Shown: positions 7,664-20,025 of the stretch, piece after piece
Numbering within the stretch: position 1 is the first letter of the stretch
Layout of the letters: each line of letters opens with the position of its first letter
Assembly: GCA_947456245.1 (NCBI GenBank)
Contig: CANGPS010000003.1
Location: 1 to 64,000, forward strand
DNA length: 64,000 nucleotides
Source: Acidimicrobiaceae bacterium
GTDB taxonomy: Bacteria; Actinomycetota; Acidimicrobiia; Acidimicrobiales; RAAP-2
Reading direction: 5' to 3'
The notes under the pieces: model-generated
The model's input: the letters and a program-made list of their open reading frames with translations, nothing else
What the model was told of the DNA's origin: nothing
Databases searched by the model: none
Made by a program: the position numbers and the translations under genes

Positions 7664-8962
7664 ATGACGACCACGACCACCAACGACGACGTGATGGACC
7701 TCCTGAGGTTCGCCACCATCGGATCAGTCGACGACGGCAAGTCCACCCTCATCGGGAGGCTCCTCGTGGACACGCGCCAGCTCTTCGACGACCAGATCGA
7801 CGCCGTCGCCCAGGCCTCGAAGGACCGTGGCGTCGGCGACCTCGACCTCTCCTTCGTGACCGATGGCCTCCGGGCCGAGCGCGAGCAGGGCATCACCATC
7901 GATGTCGCCTACCGCTACGCGGCGACGCCCAAGCGCAAGTTCGTCATCGCCGACTGCCCCGGGCACGTCCAGTACACGGCCAACATGGCCACCGGGGCCT
8001 CGACGGCCGACCTCGCCCTGGTGGTGGTCGACGCCACCACCGGCCTCAAGGAGCAGACTCGACGCCACCTGTGCATCGCCTCGCTCCTCGGCGTCCGTCA
8101 GCTGATCGTCTGCGCCAACAAGATGGACGAGGGGAACTGGCGGTTCCCGCTCTACGAGCGGGTCGTCGCCCAGATGTCGGCGCTGGCCAAGACGCTCGAG
8201 ATCGAGTCGCTCACGGTCATCCCGATCTCGGCCCTCAACGGTGACAACGTCGTGGACCGCTCCAACGCCGCTCCCTACTACGAGGGCCCCACGGTCCTCG
8301 AGGCCCTCGAGAGCGCCCCGGCCGGAGGATGGGCCGGCGTCCACGGCGTGGAGACCGATGAGGCCACCCGCCTCCCGGTCCAGTGGATCCTGCGGCAGCC
8401 GGGCGGCGGCCGCACCTATGCCGGGATGGTCGACGGCGCCCCCATCCGAGTCGGCGAGCAGGTCACCGTCCTCCCGGCCGGGCTGACGAGCACCGTCACC
8501 GAGGTCCGCACCCCAAGCGGTCCGACCGACGTCGCCGCCGTGGGCCTCTCGGTCTCCGTGGCCCTCGCTGACGACCTCGACGTCTCTCGGGGCGACATGA
8601 TCGTCGGGTCAGCCAACCAGCCGACGGTCACCAACGAGATCGAGGCGACCATCTGCTGGTTCGGGACCGGTTCGCTCACCCCGGGAAGCCGCTTCCGGGT
8701 CAAGCACACCACTCGGACCACGCCCGGGATCGTCGACACCATCTCCGCCAAGCTCGACGTCAACGACCTCAGCCTCAGCGGAACGAGCGAGCTGGTGTCG
8801 AACGAGATCGGCGTGGTGCGCCTCAAGACGGCCGACCCCCTCGTGGTCGACTCCTACGGGGTCAACCGCATCACCGGCAGCTTCGTGCTCGTCGACGAGG
8901 TGACCAACATCACCGTGGCCGCCGGAATGGTCGGCATCCCCACCCTGCTGCACCAAGGCTGA
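7664..8962 (+). CDS. cysN: Sulfate adenylyltransferase subunit 1 (GTPase), no fused APS kinase
   Basis: GSVDDGKSTLIGRLL, DCPGHVQYTANM; 432 aa. Confidence 0.95.
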   Translation: MTTTTTNDDVMDLLRFATIGSVDDGKSTLIGRLLVDTRQLFDDQIDAVAQASKDRGVGDLDLSFVTDGLRAEREQGITIDVAYRYAATPKRKFVIADCPGHVQYTANMATGASTADLALVVVDATTGLKEQTRRHLCIASLLGVRQLIVCANKMDEGNWRFPLYERVVAQMSALAKTLEIESLTVIPISALNGDNVVDRSNAAPYYEGPTVLEALESAPAGGWAGVHGVETDEATRLPVQWILRQPGGGRTYAGMVDGAPIRVGEQVTVLPAGLTSTVTEVRTPSGPTDVAAVGLSVSVALADDLDVSRGDMIVGSANQPTVTNEIEATICWFGTGSLTPGSRFRVKHTTRTTPGIVDTISAKLDVNDLSLSGTSELVSNEIGVVRLKTADPLVVDSYGVNRITGSFVLVDEVTNITVAAGMVGIPTLLHQG

Positions 8963-8967
8963 GCGTT

Positions 8968-8986
8968 CCAGGCCCTCAGGGCTTGG
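8968..8986. terminator. Candidate bidirectional terminator hairpin between convergent genes
   Basis: CCAGGCCC-TCA-GGGCTTGG, 8-bp stem (one G-T pair) overlapping the end of the minus-strand gene. Confidence 0.4.
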
Positions 8987-9539
8987 CCACCATCACCACG
9001 GCGGCGATCAGCACCGCCAGCACCATCCCATCGACCCCCCAGCGCAGCCGCGCCAGGTCGGGCCGCCAAGAGGGCGCTTCGGGGACCGTGGACGATGCAG
9101 CAAGCAGTTCGCCGAGCCGGGTGGTGGCGGGAAAGACCAGCCACTCTCCCATGGCGATGGCGACCACCGACAGCGCGATGCCCACACCGATGAACGGATC
9201 CGCGAGGCTGAACTCCCCGTGGCTGAGCCCGACGAGGGCGAAGCCGCTGATCGGCACGAGGTAGACGATGCGTCCCGCCAGGTCGGGACCCGGGGTGAAG
9301 AACCGGCCTGCGCCCTCTGGCCATGCGACACCCGCCGCAGCCTTCCCCAGGCTGGCGGCAGCGGCGTAGGCGGCGGCCACCACGATGACAGCGACGACCG
9401 CGAGGAGGACGTGGACGATCAGCACGATGTCGAAGGCGGCGGAGTTCGCGGTGGTCTCGGCGATCATGTCCTGCCCATCATGCCTGATCCCCTCCGGCAT
9501 CGGTCCCAGGGCGAAATGCCTCCACCCCGAGCTCCGCAT
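8976..9539 (-). CDS. DUF2269-like integral membrane protein (start uncertain)
   Basis: Four hydrophobic segments; LLAVVAVIVVAAAYAAA, YLVPISGFALVGLS. Confidence 0.55.
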   Translation of the reverse strand: MRSSGWRHFALGPMPEGIRHDGQDMIAETTANSAAFDIVLIVHVLLAVVAVIVVAAAYAAAASLGKAAAGVAWPEGAGRFFTPGPDLAGRIVYLVPISGFALVGLSHGEFSLADPFIGVGIALSVVAIAMGEWLVFPATTRLGELLAASSTVPEAPSWRPDLARLRWGVDGMVLAVLIAAVVMVAKP

Positions 9540-9603
9540 GGGTCACCCCAACTCCTCGCCAGATGGCCCCACGCCACCGCCGTCGGTGGGCTAGAACCTT
9601 CGT

Positions 9604-10749
9604 GTGCACAACCTCATCTTGTACCTCGTCATCGGAACGGCGCTGGCCTTCGACTTCACGAACGGCTTCCACGACACCGCCAACGCCATGGCCACCTCGA
9701 TCGCCACCGGGGCCTTCAAGCCCCGAACCGCCGTCAGCGTCGCCGCCGTGCTGAACCTCGCTGGAGCGTTCCTGTCTCTCTCGGTGGCAGCCACGATCGC
9801 CAGCGGCATCGTCAACCAGGACCTGGTCACGCTCCCCGTCATCTTCGCCGGGCTCGCCGGCGCCATCATCTGGAACGTGACGACCTGGTACGCAGGCATC
9901 CCGTCGAGCTCGAGCCACGCCCTCATCGGCGGCGTCGTCGGTGCCATGCTCGCCTACAAGGGCTCCGCCGCTGTCCAGTGGAACGGAGTGCTCTCGAAGG
10001 TCCTCCTCCCGGCCATCCTGGCCATCGCCGTCGCCGGCACGCTCGCCACCGTCGCCACCTGGCTGGCATTCAAGATCACCAAGGGCGTCGATGCCGAGCC
10101 CAAGAACGCCGGCTTCCGCCTGGCCCAGAAGGGCTCTGCGTCGATGATCGCCCTGGCCCACGGCACCAACGACGCCCAGAAGACCATGGGCATCATCACC
10201 CTCGCCCTGATCGCCAACAACACCCTCACCCCCACGGACACCACGCCGACCTGGGTGATCGCCTCGTGCGGCATCGCGATCGCCCTCGGCACCTTCATCG
10301 GCGGCTGGCGGATCATCCGGACCATGGGCAAGGGGATCACGGACCTCGAGTCGCCGCAGGGCTTCGCGGCGGAGACCTCCTCGGCCACCACGATCCTGAC
10401 CTCGTCCTACCTCGGGTTCCCGCTCTCGACCACCCAGGTCTGCACGAGCTCCGTCGTCGGCTCTGGCCTCGGGGCCGGCGTGACCGTCCGCTGGCCGGTC
10501 TTCGGTCGGATGATCGTCGCCTGGATCCTCACCTTCCCCGCCGCGCTGGGCGTCGGCGCCCTCACCTTCGGCATCCAGAGCGCCATCGGCGGGAACGCCG
10601 GCGTGGCCGTGACGGCCGGGCTGCTCGCTGCGGTGTGCCTCATCGTCTACCTGCTCTCACGCAGGGCGCCGGTCACCCCCGCCAACGTCAACGACGAGTG
10701 GGACCCCACCCATGAGCTGCCGACGGCCCAGCCGGCAGCGGCCAACTAG
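9604..10749 (+). CDS. PiT-family inorganic phosphate transporter
   Basis: FDFTNGFHDTANAMATSIATGAF and ALAHGTNDAQKTMG duplicated PiT signatures; GTG start. Confidence 0.93.
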   Translation: MHNLILYLVIGTALAFDFTNGFHDTANAMATSIATGAFKPRTAVSVAAVLNLAGAFLSLSVAATIASGIVNQDLVTLPVIFAGLAGAIIWNVTTWYAGIPSSSSHALIGGVVGAMLAYKGSAAVQWNGVLSKVLLPAILAIAVAGTLATVATWLAFKITKGVDAEPKNAGFRLAQKGSASMIALAHGTNDAQKTMGIITLALIANNTLTPTDTTPTWVIASCGIAIALGTFIGGWRIIRTMGKGITDLESPQGFAAETSSATTILTSSYLGFPLSTTQVCTSSVVGSGLGAGVTVRWPVFGRMIVAWILTFPAALGVGALTFGIQSAIGGNAGVAVTAGLLAAVCLIVYLLSRRAPVTPANVNDEWDPTHELPTAQPAAAN

Positions 10750-10757
10750 GAGGAACG

Positions 10758-11036
10758 ATGAGCATCCTTGCCGCAGCCGCCACAGCCGCCACAGCCGCCA
10801 AGACCGCACCCAAGCCATTGATCGACTGGACGGCCCTCGGGCAGTCCGTCGTGTTCAGCCTGATCATCGGCATCGCCATCGTCGTGATCCTCGCCTTCTC
10901 CATCCGCCTCCACGCCGCCGGCCAGAGGGGCGATGGCTCGGCGAAGGTCGTCGAGACCCTGGGCGCGTGGCTCGGGATCATCGTCGTCGTGGGAGCAATC
11001 GCGGCGGGCATCTGGCTCATCCTCCACAAGGGCTGA
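10758..11036 (+). CDS. Small membrane protein downstream of the PiT transporter
   Basis: 92 aa with two TM segments, SD AGGAGG, 8-nt gap from the transporter. Confidence 0.7.
   Translation: MSILAAAATAATAAKTAPKPLIDWTALGQSVVFSLIIGIAIVVILAFSIRLHAAGQRGDGSAKVVETLGAWLGIIVVVGAIAAGIWLILHKG
10774..10800 (+). repeat. Perfect 3x 9-bp tandem repeat (CAGCCGCCA) encoding an Ala/Thr tract
   Basis: Read directly. Confidence 0.9.
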
Positions 11037-11120
11037 GCACCTGACGGCCCGTCCCTCCGCAAGACCGGAGGTCAGAGGCGGTACGATGCACCCTGCCGAC
11101 AGCCTTGTGAAGGAGCCCCG

Positions 11121-12101
11121 ATGACCGAGATGCGCCTAGACCCCCTGTCGGGTCGGTGGGTCGTCATCTCCTCAGCCCGGGCCACCCGTCCGGATGCCTT
11201 CGTGCTGCACGCCCAGCGTCTCGAGCACGAGCCCATCGCCCCCTGCCCCTTCTGCCCCGGCAACGAGGAGGAGACCCCTCCGGCCCTCGTCACCTACGAC
11301 GATGAGGGGCAGTGGCGGGTCCGGGTGATCCCGAACAAGTACCCCGCCTTCGAGGGCGACGAGCCCTTCGTGGTGGAGAACCGAGGACCGGTCTTCACGG
11401 CCGGCTCCGCCGGCGGCATCCACGAGGTCCTCGTGCTGTCCCCCGACCACGGCGTCGCCTGGTCAGACCTCGACGACGAGCAGGCCGGCCTCGTCATGGT
11501 GGCCATCCGCGACCGCATGGCGATGCACGCCGCCTCGACCAACCTCCGATACTCCCAGGCCATCGTCAACGCCGGCCGGGAGGCCGGGGCCTCGGTCGAG
11601 CACCCCCACGGGCAGCTGCTCGGGATGAGCTTCGTTCCGCGCGAGGTCGCCGAGGAGCAGGCTCGCTTCGCCCGGTTCACGGCCCGATGCCTGCTGTGCA
11701 CGACCATCGAGGCCGAGGAGTCGGTCAACCAGCGCGTGGTCTACAAGGACGACAACGTCGTCGTCCTGTGCCCGTACTGGTCGAGCGTGCCCTACGAGAT
11801 GCTCGTCATCCCGCGACACCACTCACCGCACCTGCACAGCGCGAGCGACGAGGACGTGGCGAGCGTCGGCATCGCCCTGCGGACGGCGCTTCGGGCGCTG
11901 ACCGAGGCCATCGGCGACGTCGCCTACAACCTCGTCTTCCACTCGGCACCGTTCCGGCAGGGCGACCCCTTCCACTGGCACGTCCACGTGGTGCCCAAGG
12001 CGACCACGCGTGCAGGGTTCGAGATGGGAACGGGCGTGGCGATCAACATCGTCCCTCCGGAGATGGCCACCACCGAGCTGCTGTCGGAGCTCGAGGGCTG
12101 A
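11121..12101 (+). CDS. galT: Galactose-1-phosphate uridylyltransferase
   Basis: CPFCPGNEE, VEHPHGQLLG, FHWHVHVVPK HIT-like motifs. Confidence 0.92.
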   Translation: MTEMRLDPLSGRWVVISSARATRPDAFVLHAQRLEHEPIAPCPFCPGNEEETPPALVTYDDEGQWRVRVIPNKYPAFEGDEPFVVENRGPVFTAGSAGGIHEVLVLSPDHGVAWSDLDDEQAGLVMVAIRDRMAMHAASTNLRYSQAIVNAGREAGASVEHPHGQLLGMSFVPREVAEEQARFARFTARCLLCTTIEAEESVNQRVVYKDDNVVVLCPYWSSVPYEMLVIPRHHSPHLHSASDEDVASVGIALRTALRALTEAIGDVAYNLVFHSAPFRQGDPFHWHVHVVPKATTRAGFEMGTGVAINIVPPEMATTELLSELEG

Positions 12102-12119
12102 GACCTGCTCGGCCGTCTC

Positions 12120-13103
12120 TCAGCGGTCGAGCAGCGCGGCGGCGGCCCGATAGGGGTCGGTCTCGCCCGCAGCAAGCCCAGCCACCTGCTCGGCGAAGGG
12201 CGCCCCGCCAGCCAGGGTCTCGACCTCGATCGCCAGCCGAGCGCTCAGCACACGGCGCAACTCCTCGGCGAGGCGACGCTGGCGCCGCCCATCGAGCTCT
12301 CCGGTGTCGATCAGGTGGGCGCGATGACGAGCCACCTCGCCCCATAACTCCTCGACCCCGGTCCCGTCCTGCGCCACGGTCTCGACGATGGGTGGCACCC
12401 AATCGCCGAACATCGACAGCTCGAGCATCCCCTCGAGGTCTCGGCGGGTCTCGCGCAGGCCCGGGCGATCCGCCTTGTTGATCACGAAGATGTCGGCGAT
12501 CTCGAGGATCCCGGCCTTGTTGGCCTGCATGGCATCGCCAGCGCCGGGGGTCACGACCACCACGGTCGTGTCAGCAGCTCCCACGATGTCCACCTCCATC
12601 TGGCCGACGCCGACGGTCTCGATCAGCGTGACGGGCATCCCGGCCGCGCCGAGGAGGCGAACGGCACCAGGCACAGCGAGCGCGAGGCCGCCGAGATGCC
12701 CGCGGGTGGCCATGGAGCGAATGAAGACCGTCGGGTCGGTCGCATGGTCCTGCATGCGGATACGGTCACCGAGGATCGCTCCTCCGGTGAAGGGCGACGA
12801 CGGGTCGATGGCGAGCACGGCCACCTGGTCGAGGGGCTCCGCCGGGCGGTCATCGACCGCCGGCCACCCGGCGCGCGCCGCCGTGATCAGCCGGTCGGTC
12901 ATGGTGGACTTGCCCGCCCCTGGAGGTCCGGTCAGGCCCACCGTGTAGCTGTGGGGCGAACGGTAGGCCAGGGCGGCCACCTGCTCCGCCTCCGGGCCAC
13001 CGCGCTCGATCATCGTCAGCAGGCGAGCCAGCGCCACCCGGTTGCCCGTCGTGGCGGCCTCGAGGAGCACCTCCGGATCCCTGCTCAACGTTGGCTTCGT
13101 CAT
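12120..13103 (-). CDS. meaB: Methylmalonyl-CoA mutase-associated GTPase (ArgK/MeaB)
   Basis: GLTGPPGAGKSTMTDRLI, DPSSPFTGGAILGDRIRM, ETVGVGQMEVDI. Confidence 0.94.
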   Translation of the reverse strand: MTKPTLSRDPEVLLEAATTGNRVALARLLTMIERGGPEAEQVAALAYRSPHSYTVGLTGPPGAGKSTMTDRLITAARAGWPAVDDRPAEPLDQVAVLAIDPSSPFTGGAILGDRIRMQDHATDPTVFIRSMATRGHLGGLALAVPGAVRLLGAAGMPVTLIETVGVGQMEVDIVGAADTTVVVVTPGAGDAMQANKAGILEIADIFVINKADRPGLRETRRDLEGMLELSMFGDWVPPIVETVAQDGTGVEELWGEVARHRAHLIDTGELDGRRQRRLAEELRRVLSARLAIEVETLAGGAPFAEQVAGLAAGETDPYRAAAALLDR

Positions 13104-14368
13104 CGCCAGCTCACCTCCGCCCCCAGGCTCGACAGGGTGCCGACCAGGTCGTCATAGCCACGCTCGATGTGCTCGACGCCGGAGACCACGGTCTCGCCGT
13201 CGGCGGCGAGACCGGCGAGGACAAGGGCCGCGCCGGCCCGGATGTCCGGTGCCTTGACCTGAGCCCCTGAGAGCCGGTCGATGCCGCGCACCACGGCGTG
13301 ATGGCCCTCGGTCCGCACGTCGGCCCCCATGCGGCGGAGCTCGTCGACGTAGCGGAACCTTCCTTCGAAGAGGTTCTCCGAGACGATCGAGACGCCGTCG
13401 GCCACCGTGAGGGCCGTGAGCAGGAAGGGCTTGTAGTCGGTGGCGACGCCGGGGTACGGGAGCGTGGCGACGTCGACGCCGAGGGAGCGGCCCGACGAGG
13501 CCACGGTCAGCCCGCCCGCGTCGAACGTCACCGATAGCCCCATGTCGCGCAGCTTCGACAGCAGCATCTCCATGTGCTCAGGACGGCCGTCAGCGATCGT
13601 CACCGATCCACCCGCCAATGCAGGCGCCAGGGCGTAGGTCGCCGCCACCACCCGGTCAGGGATCACCCGATGGGTCACCGCGTCGAGCCGCTCGGCGCCC
13701 TCCACCACCAGCCGGGACGTCCCCGCCCCCGTCACGTGCGCCCCCATGGTGGTGAGCATGGCGGCGAGGTCCGCCACCTCCGGCTCCCTGGCGGCGTTCT
13801 CGATCACCGTCGTGCCCTTGGCCAGTGCGGCCGCCATCAGGAGGTTGTCGGTGGCGGTGTGGCTCGGGTACTCGAGGACGAGGTGCGCACCGACCAACCG
13901 GCCCGTGGCGTCCGTGGCCTCTCCCTCCACGTAGCCGTGGTGGGTGCCGAAGCTGGCGCCCATGCGCTCGAGGCCGCTGAGGTGGATGTCGATCGGGCGC
14001 GATCCGAAGTCGTCGCCACCGGGCATCGAGACCTTGGCTCGGCCACATCGCGCCAGCAGCGGGCCGAGCACCACGATCGAGGCCCGCATCTTCTCCACCA
14101 GCTCGTAGGGAGCCTCGGGGATGATCTCGTCGGTCGACGGCACGGCCACGACGAGGCGCGACCCGGGCTGGCGGACCACCTCGCACCCGAGTGCTCGAAG
14201 CACGTCGGCCATGGTGTCGACATCGCTGATGTTGGGCACGTTGTCGAGGGTGTGCTCCCCCTCCGCCAGCAGGCAGGCGGCCATCAGCTTGAGGACGGAG
14301 TTCTTGGCCCCGCCGGCGGCGATGGTCCCCGAGAGCGGAGGTCCCGGGTTAACGACGATGCGATCCAC
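13100..14368 (-). CDS. murA: UDP-N-acetylglucosamine 1-carboxyvinyltransferase
   Basis: [19 protein letters not shown][16 protein letters not shown] region; GTG start chosen at 14368. Confidence 0.93.
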   Translation of the reverse strand: MDRIVVNPGPPLSGTIAAGGAKNSVLKLMAACLLAEGEHTLDNVPNISDVDTMADVLRALGCEVVRQPGSRLVVAVPSTDEIIPEAPYELVEKMRASIVVLGPLLARCGRAKVSMPGGDDFGSRPIDIHLSGLERMGASFGTHHGYVEGEATDATGRLVGAHLVLEYPSHTATDNLLMAAALAKGTTVIENAAREPEVADLAAMLTTMGAHVTGAGTSRLVVEGAERLDAVTHRVIPDRVVAATYALAPALAGGSVTIADGRPEHMEMLLSKLRDMGLSVTFDAGGLTVASSGRSLGVDVATLPYPGVATDYKPFLLTALTVADGVSIVSENLFEGRFRYVDELRRMGADVRTEGHHAVVRGIDRLSGAQVKAPDIRAGAALVLAGLAADGETVVSGVEHIERGYDDLVGTLSSLGAEVSWR

Positions 14369-14465
14369 GTCCCCGATTATTGCCCGTGGGAGGACACGGT
14401 CCGGACCGATGCTCCACCGCCGCCACCACCCGTGGAATCGGTCGGTCTGCACTAGGGTTCAAGGC

Positions 14466-15458
14466 GTGACACCCTCACCAGAATCCCCTGACCGCAACCT
14501 CGCCCTCGACCTCGTTCGGGTCACCGAGGCCGCCGCCATGGCTGCCTCCCGCTTCATGGGCCGAGGCGACAAGAACGGTGCCGATGGCGCGGCCGTCGAG
14601 GCCATGCGCGTCGTGCTTCAGAGCGTCCCGATGGATGGCGTGGTCGTCATCGGCGAGGGCGAGAAGGACGAGGCCCCCATGCTCTTCAACGGCGAGGCCA
14701 TCGGTGATGGCTCGCCCCCAGCCTGTGACATCGCTGTCGACCCCATCGATGGGACCACGCTGACCGCAAAGGGTCGCGGCGGGGCGCTTGCCGTCATCGC
14801 CGTCTCGGAGCGCGGCACGATGTTCGACCCGGGCCCGTGCGTGTACATGGAGAAGATCGCGGTCGGACCCCAGGGTCGCGGTGCGATCGACATCACCGCC
14901 ACCCCGACGGAGAACCTCCACTCGCTGGCCAAGAAGCTCGGCCAGGACGTGCGCGACCTGACCGCCGTGATCCTCGACCGCGATCGCCACGAGGACCTCA
15001 TCGCCGAGGTGCGAGAGGCCGGGGCGCGCATCCGCCTGATCACCGATGGTGACGTCGCCGGCGCCATCCAGGCCTCCTGGCCCAACTCCGGCGCCGACAT
15101 CCTCTTCGGGATCGGTGGCACACCCGAGGGCGTCATCGCTGCGGCCGCTCTCAAGTGCCTCGGAGGCGAGCTCCAGGGCCGGCTATGGCCTCGCAACGAG
15201 GACGAGCGGGCTCAGGCGATCGCCGGCGGCTACGACCTTGACAAGGTCCTCTCCACCGACGACCTCGTCGCCGGCGACAACTGCTTCTTCTCCGCCACCG
15301 GGATCACCGACGGTGAGCTCCTTCAGGGCGTGCGCTTCTACCGCTCCGGGTGCATGACGCAGTCGCTCGTGATGCGCTCTCGCTCCGGAACCCGGCGCCA
15401 GGTCGATGCCTTCCACAGCCTCGAGAAGCTCGCCGAGTTCTCGGCCATCGACTTCTAG
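14466..15458 (+). CDS. glpX: Fructose-1,6-bisphosphatase class II
   Basis: [49 protein letters not shown] start. Confidence 0.94.
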   Translation: MTPSPESPDRNLALDLVRVTEAAAMAASRFMGRGDKNGADGAAVEAMRVVLQSVPMDGVVVIGEGEKDEAPMLFNGEAIGDGSPPACDIAVDPIDGTTLTAKGRGGALAVIAVSERGTMFDPGPCVYMEKIAVGPQGRGAIDITATPTENLHSLAKKLGQDVRDLTAVILDRDRHEDLIAEVREAGARIRLITDGDVAGAIQASWPNSGADILFGIGGTPEGVIAAAALKCLGGELQGRLWPRNEDERAQAIAGGYDLDKVLSTDDLVAGDNCFFSATGITDGELLQGVRFYRSGCMTQSLVMRSRSGTRRQVDAFHSLEKLAEFSAIDF

Positions 15459-15494
15459 GACTGCCACTCGGGCAGGACCCGCTGCCCGCACGCC

Positions 15495-15525
15495 AAGGAG
15501 CCCACCTCATCGAGGTGGGCTCCTT
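15495..15525. terminator. Strong bidirectional terminator between glpX and atpC
   Basis: Perfect 14-bp stem AAGGAGCCCACCTC / GAGGTGGGCTCCTT with 3-nt loop ATC. Confidence 0.85.
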
Positions 15526-15564
15526 GTGCGTTCTGGGTCCCGACGACGTCCGCCGGGCCGGCGA

Positions 15565-16073
15565 TCAGCTCAGGACAGCGGACGTCCCGAGTCGCAGCTC
15601 GGCTCGAGCAAGGTCGGCCTCGGCCTGGGCAAGGTCGAGCAGGGCGTCGCCGACGCCGTTGTCATCCGCTGTGCGGCTGCTCGAGGAGCGCAGGTCGGCG
15701 AGGCGCGCCTCGGCCTCGGCCTTGGCCCGCTCGGCTCGCGGCTTGTCGATCTCGTGGGCGGGCTCCGCGATGCTGGCCAGGATGGTGACCCGAGTCGACC
15801 GATCTCCCTCGCCGACGCCGTCGACGATCCCTGCCGCTGCACCGTCGGCGGTCGTCACCTGGACGAAGCCGCCGTGGATCAGGATCGTGACCGGGTCCTC
15901 GCCGTCCGCCTCGATGCGGACGACTCCGGGGACGACGTCACCGATGAGCTCGGCGTGGTCGGCCATGACGGAGAAGTCACCTTCCGAGGTCGACGCCACG
16001 ACGAGCGTGGCGGGACCACGGAACAGCGCCGCCTCCGGCGTGACGACCTCGACGCCCATGGCGTGCTCGGCCA

Positions 16074-16074
<1 letters not shown>
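15565..16074 (-). CDS. atpC: ATP synthase F1 epsilon subunit
   Basis: VEVVTPEAALFRGPATLVV, GDFSVMADHAELI; last gene of atp operon. Confidence 0.92.
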
Positions 16075-17513
<1,439 letters not shown>

Positions 17514-18422
17514 TCATGCTCCTTTTTCCTGGCGAAGCGCCTCAGCGCCGCTCACGATCTCCATGATCTCGGTGGTGATGGCATCCTGTCGGGCCCGGTT
17601 CATGATCCGGGTCAACGACAGGGCGAGCTCGTCCGCGTTCTCAGTCGCGGAGGCCATCGCTCGCTGCTGCGAGGTGTGGAAGGACGCAGAGCCCTCCAAC
17701 AGTGCGCTGAAGACCTCGCTCTCGAGCGCAGCTGGTGCCAGGGCTGCGAGCAGCTCCTCGGCGTCGGGCTCGAACTCGGTGTAGCCCTCGAGCTTGGTGG
17801 CGGTCTCCTCTGCCTCCTCGGCGCCCTCTCGGGGGTCCACGAGCGGGAGGAGCTGCTTGGTCTCGACCGTCTGGGTGCCGGCGGAGATGAACCGGGTCGA
17901 CACGAGGAGGACCTGGTCGACCTCACCGGCGACGAACGGCGCCGACGTGGCCTTGGCCACGTCTCGGGCGTGGCTGAACTCCGGCTTGTCGGCGAAGCCG
18001 ACGAAGCTGACCTCAGCCTCGAGGCCACGGAACCGGAAGTACGGGGCGGCCTTCTTGCCGACCACGATCAGCCGGATCCCGGTGCCCTTCGCCCGAAGCT
18101 CGTTGACGAGGCGCTCGGTGGCCCGCAGGACCGACGAGTTGTACGCACCTGAGAGGCCGCGGTCGCCGACGATGCAGAGCACCACGGCGTTCTCGACCTT
18201 CTCGGGGGTCCCGAGCATCTTCTTGGCTGCGCGAGGGTCTCCCTTTGCCGCCTCCACGATGATCGCTGCCATGCCCTCCTTGTACGGGCGGTTGGCGGCG
18301 ATACGTGCCTGGGCACGGGCGATCTGCGAGGCCGCGATGAGCTCCATGGCCTTCGTGATCTTGCGCGTCGCCTGGACGCTCTTGATCCGACGCCGAAGGA
18401 CTCTCTCCTGTCCACCTGCCAT
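17514..18422 (-). CDS. atpG: ATP synthase F1 gamma subunit
   Basis: RRIKSVQATRKITKAMELIAASQ; RQDAITTEIMEIVSGAEAL. Confidence 0.96.
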   Translation of the reverse strand: MAGGQERVLRRRIKSVQATRKITKAMELIAASQIARAQARIAANRPYKEGMAAIIVEAAKGDPRAAKKMLGTPEKVENAVVLCIVGDRGLSGAYNSSVLRATERLVNELRAKGTGIRLIVVGKKAAPYFRFRGLEAEVSFVGFADKPEFSHARDVAKATSAPFVAGEVDQVLLVSTRFISAGTQTVETKQLLPLVDPREGAEEAEETATKLEGYTEFEPDAEELLAALAPAALESEVFSALLEGSASFHTSQQRAMASATENADELALSLTRIMNRARQDAITTEIMEIVSGAEALRQEKGA

Positions 18423-18470
18423 GTCGCTACACCTCCTCTCTCAGTCCGAAGTTCTGCTGGTCCACGCGGC

Positions 18471-19988
18471 TCAGGCGCCTGCGCCGGTGTCGAAGCTCTT
18501 CAGGAAGGTCTCGATGGCCTGATCCATGCCCTCGGGGAGCGTCCCCTTGGTCCGGATCTCCTCGAGCTTGTCCGCCTGGTTGGCCCGGAAGTACTCCTTG
18601 AGCTCCTCCTCGAACCGCTTGACCTCCGAGACCGGGACCTGGTCGATCCAGCCCTTGGTGCCGGCGTAGATCACGACGACCTGCTCCTCGACCGGGACCG
18701 GGGCGTTGAGCGGCTGCTTGAGGAGCTCGATGAGGCGGTAGCCACGGTCGAGCTGCTGCTGTGACGCCTTGTCGAGCTCCGAGCCGAAGGTGGCGAAGCT
18801 CTCGAGGTCACGGAACTGGGCGAGGTCGATCTTGAGCGTTCCGGCCACGGCCTTCATCGCCTTGATCTGGGCCGCTCCACCGACTCGGGACACCGAATTA
18901 CCGACGTTGATGGCCGGACGGACGCCCGAGTAGAAGAGGTCCGACTCGAGGAAGACCTGACCGTCGGTGATCGAGATCACGTTGGTCGGGATGTAGGCCG
19001 AGATGTCGCCGGCCTTGGTCTCGATGATCGGCAGGGCGGTGAGCGAACCACCACCGAGCTCGTCGGACAGCTTGGCCGCACGCTCGAGCAGACGGCTGTG
19101 GAGGTAGAACACGTCGCCGGGGTAGGCCTCGCGACCCGGTGGGCGGCGGAGCAGCAGCGACAGCTGACGGTAGGCCTCAGCCTGCTTTGAGAGGTCGTCG
19201 TAGACCACGAGGGCGTGCTGGCCGTTCTCCATCCACTCCTGGCCGAGGGCGCAGCCGGCGAACGGGGCGAGGAACTTGAACGGTGCCGGGTCGCCGGCGG
19301 AGGCGACCACGACCACGGTGTACTCCATGGCGCCGGAGTCCTCGAGCAGCTTCACGGTCTGGGCGACCGAGGAGTTCTTCTGACCGATGGCCACGTAGAT
19401 GCACTTCACCCCGAGGCCCTTCTGGTTCAGGATGGTGTCGATGGCGACCGTGGTCTTGCCGGTCTTGCGGTCGCCGATGATGAGCTCACGCTGTCCACGG
19501 CCGATCGGGGTCATGGCGTCGATGGCCTTGATGCCGGTCTGGAGCGGCTCGCCCACCGGCTGACGACCGGCGATGCCAGGCGCCTGGATCTCCATGCGTC
19601 GGGTCTTCGTCGCGTTCAGCGGGCCCTTGCCGTCGATCGGCTCACCGAGGGCGTTGATGACCCGACCGAGCAGGGCGTCGCCGCAGGCGATCTCGAGGAT
19701 GCGACCGGTGGCACGGACCACCTGCTCCTCCTCGAGCTTGTCGACGTTGCCGAGCACGACGGCGCCGACCGTCTCCTCGTCGAGGTTCATGGCGAGGCCC
19801 AGCGTGCCGTCCTCGAACTCGAGCAGCTCGTTCACCGCCGCGCCGGGCAGGCCCGACACGCGTGCGATGCCGTCGGCGACCTCGACGATGCGGCCCACCT
19901 GCTCCGCCCCAACCTCCGGGGTGTAGTCGGCGACGTGGCGCTGGAGCGCCTCGGTGATCTCATTTGCGCTGATGGTCAGTTCTGCCAT
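18471..19988 (-). CDS. atpA: ATP synthase F1 alpha subunit
   Basis: [18 protein letters not shown]; start [11 protein letters not shown] at 19988. Confidence 0.98.
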   Translation of the reverse strand: MAELTISANEITEALQRHVADYTPEVGAEQVGRIVEVADGIARVSGLPGAAVNELLEFEDGTLGLAMNLDEETVGAVVLGNVDKLEEEQVVRATGRILEIACGDALLGRVINALGEPIDGKGPLNATKTRRMEIQAPGIAGRQPVGEPLQTGIKAIDAMTPIGRGQRELIIGDRKTGKTTVAIDTILNQKGLGVKCIYVAIGQKNSSVAQTVKLLEDSGAMEYTVVVVASAGDPAPFKFLAPFAGCALGQEWMENGQHALVVYDDLSKQAEAYRQLSLLLRRPPGREAYPGDVFYLHSRLLERAAKLSDELGGGSLTALPIIETKAGDISAYIPTNVISITDGQVFLESDLFYSGVRPAINVGNSVSRVGGAAQIKAMKAVAGTLKIDLAQFRDLESFATFGSELDKASQQQLDRGYRLIELLKQPLNAPVPVEEQVVVIYAGTKGWIDQVPVSEVKRFEEELKEYFRANQADKLEEIRTKGTLPEGMDQAIETFLKSFDTGAGA

Positions 19989-20025
19989 GTCAGCTCCTCC
20001 ATGCTTCGGTGTGTGATCTAGAAGT

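Noticed and set aside
12101-12122. Inverted repeat GAGAC...GTCTC between galT and meaB as a regulatory element
   Set aside because: Short arms with a 10-nt loop between convergent stops; at best a weak terminator.
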